A stretch of 5,355 bases of DNA from an uncultured Faecalibacterium sp. (GTDB lineage Bacteria; Bacillota; Clostridia; Oscillospirales; Ruminococcaceae), in contig CALDNF010000102.1 in the NCBI GenBank assembly GCA_937917475.1, forward strand, positions 1 through 5,355, in the 5' to 3' direction. The position numbers and the translations under genes are program-made. Position 1 is the stretch's first letter; each line of letters starts with the position of its first letter. Below, piece by piece: positions 1 to 4,804 of the stretch. Below the pieces are notes generated by a model. The model was not told where the DNA came from and ran no database searches. It saw nothing but the letters and a program-made list of their open reading frames with translations.

Positions 1-9
1 CAGAAAGTT

Positions 10-124
10 CGTTTCAGGGCGGGGTGAGATTCCCCACTGGCGGTACAGCCCGCGACCACTCCACACGGAGTGCTGACCCGGTGAGACTCCGGGGCCAACG
101 GTTAAAGTCCGGATGCAAGAAACG
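10..124 (+). promoter_or_regulatory. FMN riboswitch aptamer (RFN element)
   Basis: This is the conserved FMN-sensing RNA domain found upstream of riboflavin synthesis and transport genes. The closing stem P1 is CGTTTC (10-15) with GAAACG (119-124). Between them are the family's conserved blocks in the expected order: an AGGGC-GGGGTGAGATTCCCC segment, then CTGGCGGTA, AGCCCGCGA, a variable arm (ACTCC...GGAGT), CCGGTGAGACTCCGG, GCCAACGGTTAAAGTCCGGATG. The next gene is a riboflavin transporter, which confirms the assignment. The promoter must lie upstream of the window. In this family FMN binding normally turns the gene off; here the off signal is the terminator that follows directly. Confidence 0.97.
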
Positions 125-143
125 GCAGACAAATCGACTGTCT

Positions 144-201
144 ATGCGCCCTGTTGCAGGTGTATCCTTTTGCGGTACATCTGACGGCAGGGCGCATTTT
201 T
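144..201 (+). terminator. Riboswitch-controlled intrinsic terminator
   Basis: This is the expression platform of the FMN riboswitch. The outer stem ATGCGCCCTG (144-153) pairs perfectly with CAGGGCGCAT (188-197). After a small internal loop, an inner stem CAGGTGTA (157-164) pairs with TACATCTG (176-183) with one G-U pair. Five T residues follow (197-201). The structure lies 20 bases after the aptamer and 78 bases before the ribU start, as expected for transcriptional attenuation. A small hairpin AGACA/TGTCT (127-131 with 139-143) lies between the aptamer and the terminator. Confidence 0.93.
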
Positions 202-266
202 GATTGTCTCCCCGGTTCCCATCACAGAAAGGGCTTTCCAATCTATTTTGAATGGGGCTCTGCCCC

Positions 267-272
267 GGGAGG
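267..272 (+). promoter_or_regulatory. ribU ribosome binding site, next to a small GC hairpin
   Basis: GGGAGG lies 6 bases before the ATG at 279 and decides that start over the in-frame ATG at 252. The upstream ATG has no Shine-Dalgarno sequence and its T and first G sit at the foot of a hairpin, GGGGC (254-258), loop TCT, GCCCC (262-266), which directly abuts the ribosome binding site. Confidence 0.85.
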
Positions 273-278
273 ACAACT

Positions 279-878
279 ATGAAAAAGAATACCACATGCG
301 ATCTGACCGTTGCCGCCATGCTTTCGGCGGTGGCCTTTATCCTGATGTTCATCGAGTTCCCGCTGCCGATGCTCATCCCGGCCTTTGTCAAGATGGACTT
401 CTCCGACCTGCCCGCCCTGCTGGGTGCTTTTGCACTGGGCCCGGTGTACGGCGTGATCATCAGCTTCATGAAGAATTTGCTCCACATCGTCATCAAGGGC
501 ACCAGCACCGCCTGCGTGGGCGAGCTGTGCAACTTTATGCTGGGTGCCGTGTTCTCTGCGCTGGCCGGATCCATCTATAAGCACCGCAAGAGCCGCAAGA
601 CGGCGATCCTTGGTGCACTGGCCGGTGCAGTGGCCATGGCAGTGTTCAGCGTGCCGTCCAACTACTTCATCACCTACCCGGCCTATGTTCAGTTCTACCA
701 TATGCCGCTGGAAGCCATTCTGGGGATGTATCAGGCCATCCTGCCTTCCGCCGACAGCCTGATCAAGTGTCTGGTCATCTTCAATATGCCCTTCACGCTG
801 GTCAAGGGCCTGCTGGATGCGGTGCTCTGCATGGTCATCTACAAGCCGCTGTCTCCCATCCTCCACGGACGTAAGTAA
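279..878 (+). CDS. ribU: Riboflavin ECF transporter, substrate-binding (S) component RibU
   Basis: Integral membrane protein that captures riboflavin outside the cell. It is energised by the shared ECF module (EcfA, EcfA', EcfT), which is not in this window. The protein is 199 residues, normal for the family, and is hydrophobic with about six membrane segments. RibU hallmarks are visible: FPLPMLIP (27-34), then KMDFSDLPALLG (38-49), GPVYG (54-58), KNLLH (65-69), the GELCNFM segment (81-87) and NMPFTLVKG (169-177). The first helix carries an AxxxA pattern (Ala13, Ala17), the known surface for docking on EcfT. The start at 279 is chosen from the GGGAGG at 267-272 and because translation from 252 would add an untypical polar stretch. 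It is a single-gene unit between an FMN riboswitch and a terminator, so FMN should repress riboflavin uptake. The identification is firm. Confidence 0.95.
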   Translation: MKKNTTCDLTVAAMLSAVAFILMFIEFPLPMLIPAFVKMDFSDLPALLGAFALGPVYGVIISFMKNLLHIVIKGTSTACVGELCNFMLGAVFSALAGSIYKHRKSRKTAILGALAGAVAMAVFSVPSNYFITYPAYVQFYHMPLEAILGMYQAILPSADSLIKCLVIFNMPFTLVKGLLDAVLCMVIYKPLSPILHGRK

Positions 879-891
879 TACATTATATAGT

Positions 892-940
892 AAAAGAAAC
901 GCAGCCTGCCCGCATTGCCGCCGGACAGGCTGATTCTTTT
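892..940 (+). terminator. Intrinsic terminator after ribU
   Basis: The stem CAGCCTG (902-908) pairs with CAGGCTG (926-932) around a 17-base loop and is followed by ATTCTTTT. At its foot the A-rich AAAAGAA (892-898) is complementary to TTCTTTT (934-940), so the hairpin could also stop transcription from the other strand. It begins 13 bases after the ribU stop. Confidence 0.8.
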
Positions 941-941
941 A

Positions 942-970
942 TTGATTTTTTGCCCCGGGCGTGATACACT
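942..970 (+). promoter_or_regulatory. Candidate sigma-A promoter for the MraY-like gene
   Basis: TTGATT (942-947), a 17-base spacer, then TACACT (965-970) preceded by TGA (962-964), which gives an extended -10 TGn. Each hexamer matches consensus at four of six positions. Transcription would start near 977 and leave a leader of about 35 bases. It sits immediately after, and its -35 adjoins, the T-rich end of the ribU terminator. This is inferred from sequence only. Confidence 0.5.
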
Positions 971-1011
971 CTCTCCGTAAGAAGAATACCATGGAAAGAG
1001 GAATTTGAAAT

Positions 1012-1962
1012 ATGATCCAACTGATTTCGGATGCCATCGGGCAGCAGGGCGTGGATGCCATCGGCTTTCTGCTGGCATTTGCCCTTACCGCTCTGATGGA
1101 CTCGCTGTTCCACGATAAGCTCCCCCACGACCATGGCCGTGCCTTTGCGGTCAACGGCGAGCTGTCCAAGGGCAAGGCCCGGGGCTCCGGCCTGATCTTT
1201 GTGCTTTGCATCGCACTGGTCACGCTGGCGGTGGTGCCCTTCCGGGTGGAATATGTCATCTACACGGTGCTGCTCATTGCCTCCATGTTCTCGGGCTACT
1301 TTGACGATGCAGCCGAGACAGCCTGGAACGAGTACAAGAAGGGCCTCATCGATTTTGTCATTGCGCTGGTGGCAGGCGTGACCTACCTCAATTTCAACAG
1401 CACCACGGTGCATTTTCTGGATTGGAGCTTTGCCATCCCGTACCCGCTGTACCTGTTCCTGATCATCGTCCTGATCTGGGCCAGCATCAATGTGGTCAAC
1501 TGCACCGACGGCGTGGACGGCCTGTCTGCCAGCCTTGCGGTGGTCAGCATCGGCACCTTCCTGCTGGCTTACGGCGAGGAGCTGGGCGAGTACGCTACCG
1601 CAGCCATCGTCTTTATCGGTGCGCTGCTGGCCTATCTGTGGTCCAATGCAAAGCCTTCCACCCTGCTGATGGGTGACGCTGGCAGCCGTGCCATGGGATT
1701 CTTCCTTGCCATTCTGGCCCTCAAGAGCAGCCACCCCTTCGCTTTCCTGCTGGCGGCCCTGGTCTTTATCGTGGACGGCAGTCTGGGCATCCTGAAGATC
1801 AGCTTCAAACGGTTCCTGCACATCAGCATCCTCAAAAACACCCTGACCCCGCTGCACGACCATGTGCGCAAGCGGATGGGCTGGAGCGATGAGCAGGTGG
1901 TGGCCCGCTGGCTGATTTTGCAGGCGGTGGCTTCGGCATGGCTGCTCCTGCTGGCACGCTGA
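1012..1962 (+). CDS. MraY-family phosphoglycosyl transferase paralogue (glycosyl transferase family 4)
   Basis: Polytopic membrane enzyme of the family that moves a phospho-sugar from a UDP-sugar to undecaprenyl phosphate. Its 316 residues form about ten hydrophobic segments, as in MraY. Family motifs in order: FDD (97-99), NVVNCTDGVDGL (160-171), MGDAGS (220-225) and PLHDHVRKRMGW (280-291), the counterpart of MraY's PxHHH loop. The closest match by eye is MraY rather than TagO or WecA because of this last motif. Differences: the first acidic motif reads DDAAE, so the usual DDxxK lysine is Glu102; HHH is HDH (282-284); and the cytoplasmic loop before it (35-60) reads LPHDHGRAFAVNG then SKGKARGSG instead of the usual GTPTMGG form. 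The start follows GGAAAGAGG (993-1001). The gene stands alone, away from any cell-wall cluster. Substrate unknown; it may be a second MraY-type enzyme or make another lipid-linked sugar. Confidence 0.82.
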   Translation: MIQLISDAIGQQGVDAIGFLLAFALTALMDSLFHDKLPHDHGRAFAVNGELSKGKARGSGLIFVLCIALVTLAVVPFRVEYVIYTVLLIASMFSGYFDDAAETAWNEYKKGLIDFVIALVAGVTYLNFNSTTVHFLDWSFAIPYPLYLFLIIVLIWASINVVNCTDGVDGLSASLAVVSIGTFLLAYGEELGEYATAAIVFIGALLAYLWSNAKPSTLLMGDAGSRAMGFFLAILALKSSHPFAFLLAALVFIVDGSLGILKISFKRFLHISILKNTLTPLHDHVRKRMGWSDEQVVARWLILQAVASAWLLLLAR

Positions 1963-2053
1963 ACCGGCTGAAATAAAGGATTTTAAGTATGATGTTTGTG
2001 CAGCTTTCCAAAATACACAATTCGGGGCGCAAAAAATTGTTGCACCTTACGTA
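1963..2053 (+). other. AT-rich spacer with a nested inverted repeat, no clear terminator
   Basis: There is no hairpin with a T run after the MraY-like gene, so its transcript may run on. The segment holds ACAATT (2017-2022) and AATTGT (2035-2040), separated by 12 bases, nested within GTGCA (1998-2002) and TGCAC (2041-2045). The inner repeat ends 13 bases before the -35 of the next promoter and could be an activator or repressor site. This is speculative. Confidence 0.3.
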
Positions 2054-2082
2054 TTGAAAGTTTGCGGCAAAAGGGCTATACT
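2054..2082 (+). promoter_or_regulatory. Sigma-A promoter of the amino-acid ABC operon
   Basis: TTGAAA (2054-2059), an exact 17-base spacer and TATACT (2077-2082) make a near-consensus housekeeping promoter. Transcription should start at about A2089 or A2090, just before the leader hairpin that begins at 2091. It is the best promoter in the window and the only clear one for the downstream ABC genes. Confidence 0.8.
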
Positions 2083-2090
2083 TTAACCAA

Positions 2091-2125
2091 CGAAAGCAAA
2101 GACGCTTCGTGAACCTTAGTTCACG
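2091..2125 (+). promoter_or_regulatory. Candidate ANTAR-type antiterminator hairpins in the leader
   Basis: First hairpin: CGAA (2091-2094) and GC (2096-2097), with A2095 bulged, pair with GCTTCG (2104-2109). They enclose the hexaloop AAAGAC (2098-2103), with A at position 1 and G at position 4. Those are the two loop bases defining RNA targets of ANTAR-domain antiterminators. A second hairpin follows directly, CGTGAAC/GTTCACG (2108-2114 with 2119-2125; the first hairpin shares its first two bases). Its loop (CTTA, or CCTTAG if opened by one pair) lacks A1/G4, so the match to the two-hairpin consensus is partial. The first hairpin uses the same bases as the 5' arm of the terminator at 2098-2138, so the two folds exclude each other. 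The assignment is inference. Confidence 0.5.
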
Positions 2126-2138
2126 CTGCGTCTTTTTT
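2098..2138 (+). terminator. Promoter-proximal intrinsic terminator (attenuator) of the ABC operon
   Basis: AAAGACGC (2098-2105) pairs perfectly with GCGTCTTT (2128-2135). After a 2x2 internal loop, CGTGAAC (2108-2114) pairs with GTTCACG (2119-2125) around CTTA. Six T residues follow (2133-2138). It begins about 9 bases after the predicted transcription start, so by default it would yield an RNA of only about 50 bases. Expression of the ABC genes should therefore need an antitermination event. Confidence 0.88.
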
Positions 2139-2158
2139 CGTATCCGGAGGTTTTCGCA

Positions 2159-2266
2159 ATGGAGCGGAACGCTCCGGGCGTCCGGTCTGCGACGCAGAGA
2201 GACAGACAAAGGATAGGGAAATTAGGGAAAGGCGGGATCACAAGTGATCAAACTCGAACACGTTGA
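2159..2266 (+). CDS. Possible 35-residue upstream ORF overlapping the ATPase start
   Basis: An ATG at 2159 stands 8 bases after a perfect GGAGG (2146-2150) and opens a 35-codon frame ending at TGA 2264-2266. The peptide begins MERNAPGVRSATQRDRQR and is strongly basic, with no family I recognise. It lies just after the attenuator and overlaps the first 23 bases of the ATPase gene in another frame, covering its ribosome binding site. It could couple translation to the ATPase, act as a leader peptide, or be chance. A hairpin GGAGCG-GAA-CGCTCC (2161-2175) starts at its ATG. No codon-bias or conservation evidence is available, so it is listed as tentative. Confidence 0.22.
   Translation: MERNAPGVRSATQRDRQRIGKLGKGGITSDQTRTR
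2231..2236 (+). promoter_or_regulatory. Ribosome binding site that fixes a GTG start for the ATPase
   Basis: GGCGGG, preceded by GGGAAA (2225-2230), lies 7 bases before GTG 2244. An in-frame stop (TAG 2223-2225) leaves no start codon further upstream, and the family's usual N-terminus (MIxLExVxKxFG) begins exactly at this GTG. Confidence 0.7.
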
Positions 2267-2969
2267 CAAGTACTTCGGTGACCTGCACGTTCTGAAGGAC
2301 GTGAACCTTGAAGTGGCCGAAGGCGAAAAGCTTGTCATCATTGGCCCCTCCGGCAGCGGCAAATCCACTACGGTGCGCTGTATGAACTTTCTGGAAGAGC
2401 CGACCAGCGGTCATGTTTACATTGATGGTCAGGAGCTGACCAACAAGAACAAGACCAAGATCAACCGGGAAAACATCAGCATGGTGTTTCAGCAGTTCAA
2501 CCTTTACCCCCATATGACGGTGCTGAAAAACCTGACGCTGGCTCCCATGAAACTCCACCACAAGACCAAGGCTGAGGCCGAAGAAATGGCATATCATTAT
2601 CTTGAAGTGGTGGGCCTGCGGGATAAGGCAAATGTTTACCCCGCACAGCTGTCCGGTGGACAGCAGCAGCGAATTGCAATTGCCCGGGCCCTGTGCACCC
2701 AGACCAAGATCATCCTTTTTGATGAGCCGACCAGTGCACTGGACCCCGAGACCATTCAGGAAGTGCTGGACGTCATGGTGCGGCTGGCACATGAAAAAAA
2801 TATCACCATGGTGGTGGTCACCCACGAGATGGGCTTTGCCCGTAAAGTGGCGGACCGGATCGTATTTATGGCCGACGGACAGATCATTGAAGAGGGAACA
2901 CCGGAACACTTCTTCACCAATCCGAAGAACGAGCGTGTCCGTCAGTTCCTGAGCAAGATCGTCCGGTAA
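2244..2969 (+). CDS. Polar amino-acid ABC transporter, ATP-binding protein (GlnQ/GluA-like)
   Basis: Cytoplasmic ATPase that powers the importer encoded by the next three genes. It has 241 residues, the normal length for the polar-amino-acid (PAAT) family, and all nucleotide-binding motifs are intact: Walker A GPSGSGKST (34-42), Q-loop FQQFNLYPHMT (82-92, Gln83), signature LSGGQQQR (136-143), Walker B IILFDEP (156-162, Glu161 catalytic), D-loop SALD (164-167) and switch His194 in VVTHEMGFA. The EEGTPEHFFTNP tail segment (216-227) is typical of GlnQ, GluA and ArtP types. Translation starts at GTG. It is the first ABC gene of the operon, after an attenuated leader, and 140 bases separate it from the binding-protein gene. 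The family is certain; the amino acid carried is not readable from this subunit. Confidence 0.96.
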   Translation: MIKLEHVDKYFGDLHVLKDVNLEVAEGEKLVIIGPSGSGKSTTVRCMNFLEEPTSGHVYIDGQELTNKNKTKINRENISMVFQQFNLYPHMTVLKNLTLAPMKLHHKTKAEAEEMAYHYLEVVGLRDKANVYPAQLSGGQQQRIAIARALCTQTKIILFDEPTSALDPETIQEVLDVMVRLAHEKNITMVVVTHEMGFARKVADRIVFMADGQIIEEGTPEHFFTNPKNERVRQFLSKIVR

Positions 2970-3043
2970 ATTCCATCGATCGGACAGAACATGGTTGACT
3001 GCGGCAAGTGCACCGGGATGAGCCGGGCGGCCGCTGTTGATAA

Positions 3044-3084
3044 GCAGCCATTTCGGGGCGGAAAGGGAAAGCCGTCCGGGCTGC
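3044..3084 (+). promoter_or_regulatory. Intergenic RNA hairpin upstream of the binding-protein gene
   Basis: GCAGCC (3044-3049) pairs with GGCTGC (3079-3084). Further in, C3054 can pair with G3078, and GGGCGG (3056-3061) with CCGTCC (3072-3077, one G-U pair), leaving a 10-base purine loop. No T run follows, so it is not a terminator. It ends 10 bases before the AGAGGAG ribosome binding site. Such hairpins can protect the 5' end of a processed mRNA and raise binding-protein output over that of the ATPase. That role is inferred. Confidence 0.4.
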
Positions 3085-3109
3085 AAAAAGAAAAAGAGGA
3101 GTAGTTATT

Positions 3110-4018
3110 ATGAAAAAGATCTCTCGCCGTAGCTTCGTTAAGGCCGCTGGCATGGCCGTCGCTCTGGGTGCTCTGACCGCTTGTGGCGGTTCCTCCAGCA
3201 CCGCAGCATCGACTGCATCTACCGCATCTTCCGCAGCAGGTTCTACTGCTGCATCCGCAGCTGCTTTTGGTGCAGATACACAGGCCATCGTGGATCGTGG
3301 CGTGCTGAAGGTGGGCGTCAAGAACGCTGTTCAGGGCTTCAGTTTTCAGGATACCCTCACCGGTGAGTACACTGGCCTTGAGGACAGTCTGGCTGAAATG
3401 ATCGCCGAGTATCTGGGCGTGGACGTGGAGTTCACCACCGTTACCGCCGCTACCCGCGGCGAGCTGCTGGATTCCGGTGACATCGATGCCGTTCTGGCAA
3501 CCTTCACCATCACCGAGGAGCGCAAGAAGACTTGGGATTTCTCCACTCCCTACTACACCGATCACGTTTCCGTGCTGGTGGAAGATGCTTCCGGCATCAA
3601 GGGTCTGGCAGACCTGAAGGATAAGGTCGTGGGCGTTTCCTCCGGCTCCACTTCCGCTCGTGAGCTGACCCGTGCTATGGTCGAAGCTGGTGTGATCGAC
3701 GGTGCAAACTTCGATGCCGATTCCTTCAACGCCGACACCTGGAAAGAGGGTATTTCCTTCCGTCAGTATGACGATTATCCCGCCATCAGCACTGCACTGA
3801 GTGCCGGTGAGGTCGATGGCTTCTGCGTGGATAAGTCCATTCTGGCCATCTACAAGACCGATGGCCGCAGCTACATTGATGCCGAGTTTGCACCGCAGGA
3901 GTACGGCGTTGCCACCAAGAAGGGCAGCGACTTCTCCAAGGTCTGCGACGATCTGATCACCGGCTGGCTGGCAGACGGCACCATCGATCAGCTGATCAAG
4001 GACAACGGTCTGGATTAA
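3110..4018 (+). CDS. Amino-acid ABC transporter substrate-binding lipoprotein (solute-binding family 3)
   Basis: Extracellular receptor that hands an amino acid to the permease pair. Of 302 residues, 1-24 are a signal peptide with SRRSFVK (5-11) and a lipobox LTAC (22-25), so Cys25 should be lipidated. Residues 26-50 form a Gly/Ser/Thr/Ala tether. The folded part (about 54-302) shows family 3 landmarks: GVLKVGV (64-70), YTGLEDSLAEMIAEYLG (87-103), Arg116 in ATRGELL (the usual ligand carboxylate anchor), ITEERKK and DFSTPYY (134-149), GVSSGSTS (175-182) and Asp241 in VDGFCVDKSI. That last segment and EFAPQEYGVATKK (259-271) recall PEB1a and GlnH/GluB types, so glutamate, aspartate or glutamine is likely. 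AGAGGAG (3095-3101) sits 8 bases before ATG. More T-ending codons (GCT, CGT, GTT) than its neighbours suggest high expression. Confidence 0.95.
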   Translation: MKKISRRSFVKAAGMAVALGALTACGGSSSTAASTASTASSAAGSTAASAAAFGADTQAIVDRGVLKVGVKNAVQGFSFQDTLTGEYTGLEDSLAEMIAEYLGVDVEFTTVTAATRGELLDSGDIDAVLATFTITEERKKTWDFSTPYYTDHVSVLVEDASGIKGLADLKDKVVGVSSGSTSARELTRAMVEAGVIDGANFDADSFNADTWKEGISFRQYDDYPAISTALSAGEVDGFCVDKSILAIYKTDGRSYIDAEFAPQEYGVATKKGSDFSKVCDDLITGWLADGTIDQLIKDNGLD

Positions 4019-4065
4019 GCATTTTTATAGAGTTCAAGGGATAGAAAGGGAAAGGAGCGTTTGCC

Positions 4066-4803
4066 ATGTCTGGTTTGTTTTCCATGGACGCTTGGATGAC
4101 GGTTTGGACGCACCGTGATAGTTTTCTGCTGGGATTGGGCAATACCCTGATCACCGCTTTCAGCGCACTGGTTCTGGCATTTGCCATTGGCACCGTGCTG
4201 GGTCTGCTGGCTACCAGCGGCAAGAAGCCGCTGCAGTTCATCGCCAGGGTGTATGTGGAATTTATCCAGAACACCCCGCTGCTGCTCCAGCTCTGCTTCC
4301 TGTACTATGCACTGGCATTTGCAGGCATGAGCCTCGGCGTCATCCGCACCGGCATCATTGCACTGGGCGTTTACACCGGTGCCTACATGGGCGAGGTCAT
4401 CCGTGCCGCCATCGAGTCGGTGCCCAAGGGCCAGTTTGAGGCCGCACAGGCACAGGGCTTCAATTACCTGCAGCGGATGGCGTATATCATCCTTCCTCAG
4501 AGCATCCCGGTGATGCTGCCCCCCATGGTCAATCAGGTGGTCAACCTCTTTAAAAACACTTCCTGCCTTTACATTGTGGGCGGTGCCGATCTGATCAGCG
4601 TCACCTACAGCTTTGTGACCGGTGCAAGCACCGGCGGCGCATATGCTCCGGCTTATGTGGTCTGCGGCGTGATCTTCTTTGTAGTCTGCTTCCCGCTGTC
4701 CACTCTGGCAACCCGCTGGGAAGCTTCCCTCAAGGAGCGCAAGGGTCGTGTGAATTCTTCCGTCCGCACTGCCGACAAGATCGAGCTGAAGGAGGCTGCA
4801 TGA
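4066..4803 (+). CDS. Amino-acid ABC transporter permease, HisM/GlnP family (first of two)
   Basis: Membrane subunit forming half of the translocation channel. It has 245 residues with about five hydrophobic segments, beginning at 22-48 and ending at 187-206. The cytoplasmic coupling loop carries a full EAA motif: KGQFEAAQAQG (121-131) then IILPQSIPVMLPP (141-153), the part that docks on the ATPase. FIQNTPLLLQL (66-76) is the usual family 'RNTPLLVQL' segment. A polar tail of about 30 residues follows the last helix. AAAGGAG (4051-4057) stands 8 bases before ATG, and the 47-base gap after the binding-protein gene holds no terminator. Its stop is one base short of the next permease's ATG, so the two are co-translated. 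It is expected to form a heterodimer with that permease. Confidence 0.95.
   Translation: MSGLFSMDAWMTVWTHRDSFLLGLGNTLITAFSALVLAFAIGTVLGLLATSGKKPLQFIARVYVEFIQNTPLLLQLCFLYYALAFAGMSLGVIRTGIIALGVYTGAYMGEVIRAAIESVPKGQFEAAQAQGFNYLQRMAYIILPQSIPVMLPPMVNQVVNLFKNTSCLYIVGGADLISVTYSFVTGASTGGAYAPAYVVCGVIFFVVCFPLSTLATRWEASLKERKGRVNSSVRTADKIELKEAA
4789..4795 (+). promoter_or_regulatory. Ribosome binding site for the second permease, inside the first
   Basis: AAGGAGG within the last codons of the first permease lies 9 bases before ATG 4805. The ATG at 4800 in another frame runs into a stop after two codons, so 4805 is the start. Confidence 0.85.
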
Positions 4804-4804
4804 T

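Noticed and set aside
208..215. CTCCCCGG as an anti-Shine-Dalgarno pairing with the ribU ribosome binding site
   Set aside because: Only five continuous pairs, then a bulge, and it would compete with the stronger local hairpin at 254-266.
252..278. Nine-codon N-terminal extension of ribU from ATG 252
   Set aside because: No Shine-Dalgarno before it, it falls in a GC hairpin, and the GGGAGG at 267-272 is placed for ATG 279, where the family's N-terminus begins.
883..1863. 326-codon open frame on the minus strand opposite the MraY-like gene
   Set aside because: It mirrors a clear membrane-protein gene, is rich in Gln, His, Asp and Gly as expected for the reverse of GC-rich codons, and matches no family. 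The same applies to the long minus-strand frames opposite ribU, the ATPase and the first permease.
1989..2057. 22-codon ORF (MMFVQLSKIHNSG...) after the MraY-like gene, with AAAGGA 8 bases upstream
   Set aside because: Very short, in AT-rich spacer, and its end overlaps the -35 of the next promoter; nothing beyond the AAAGGA supports translation.
2191..2197. GACGCAG, complementary to the attenuator 3' arm CTGCGTC (2126-2132), as an antiterminator
   Set aside because: It is transcribed only after polymerase has passed the terminator, so it cannot prevent termination; the 2091-2109 hairpin is a better candidate.
2995..3000. TTGACT as an internal -35 for the binding-protein gene
   Set aside because: No acceptable -10 at 16-18 bases downstream; the region there is GC-rich.
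3028..3035. GCGGCCGC-like palindrome in the spacer before the binding-protein gene
   Set aside because: A GC-rich self-complementary octamer at this position is expected by chance and has no promoter or hairpin context of its own.
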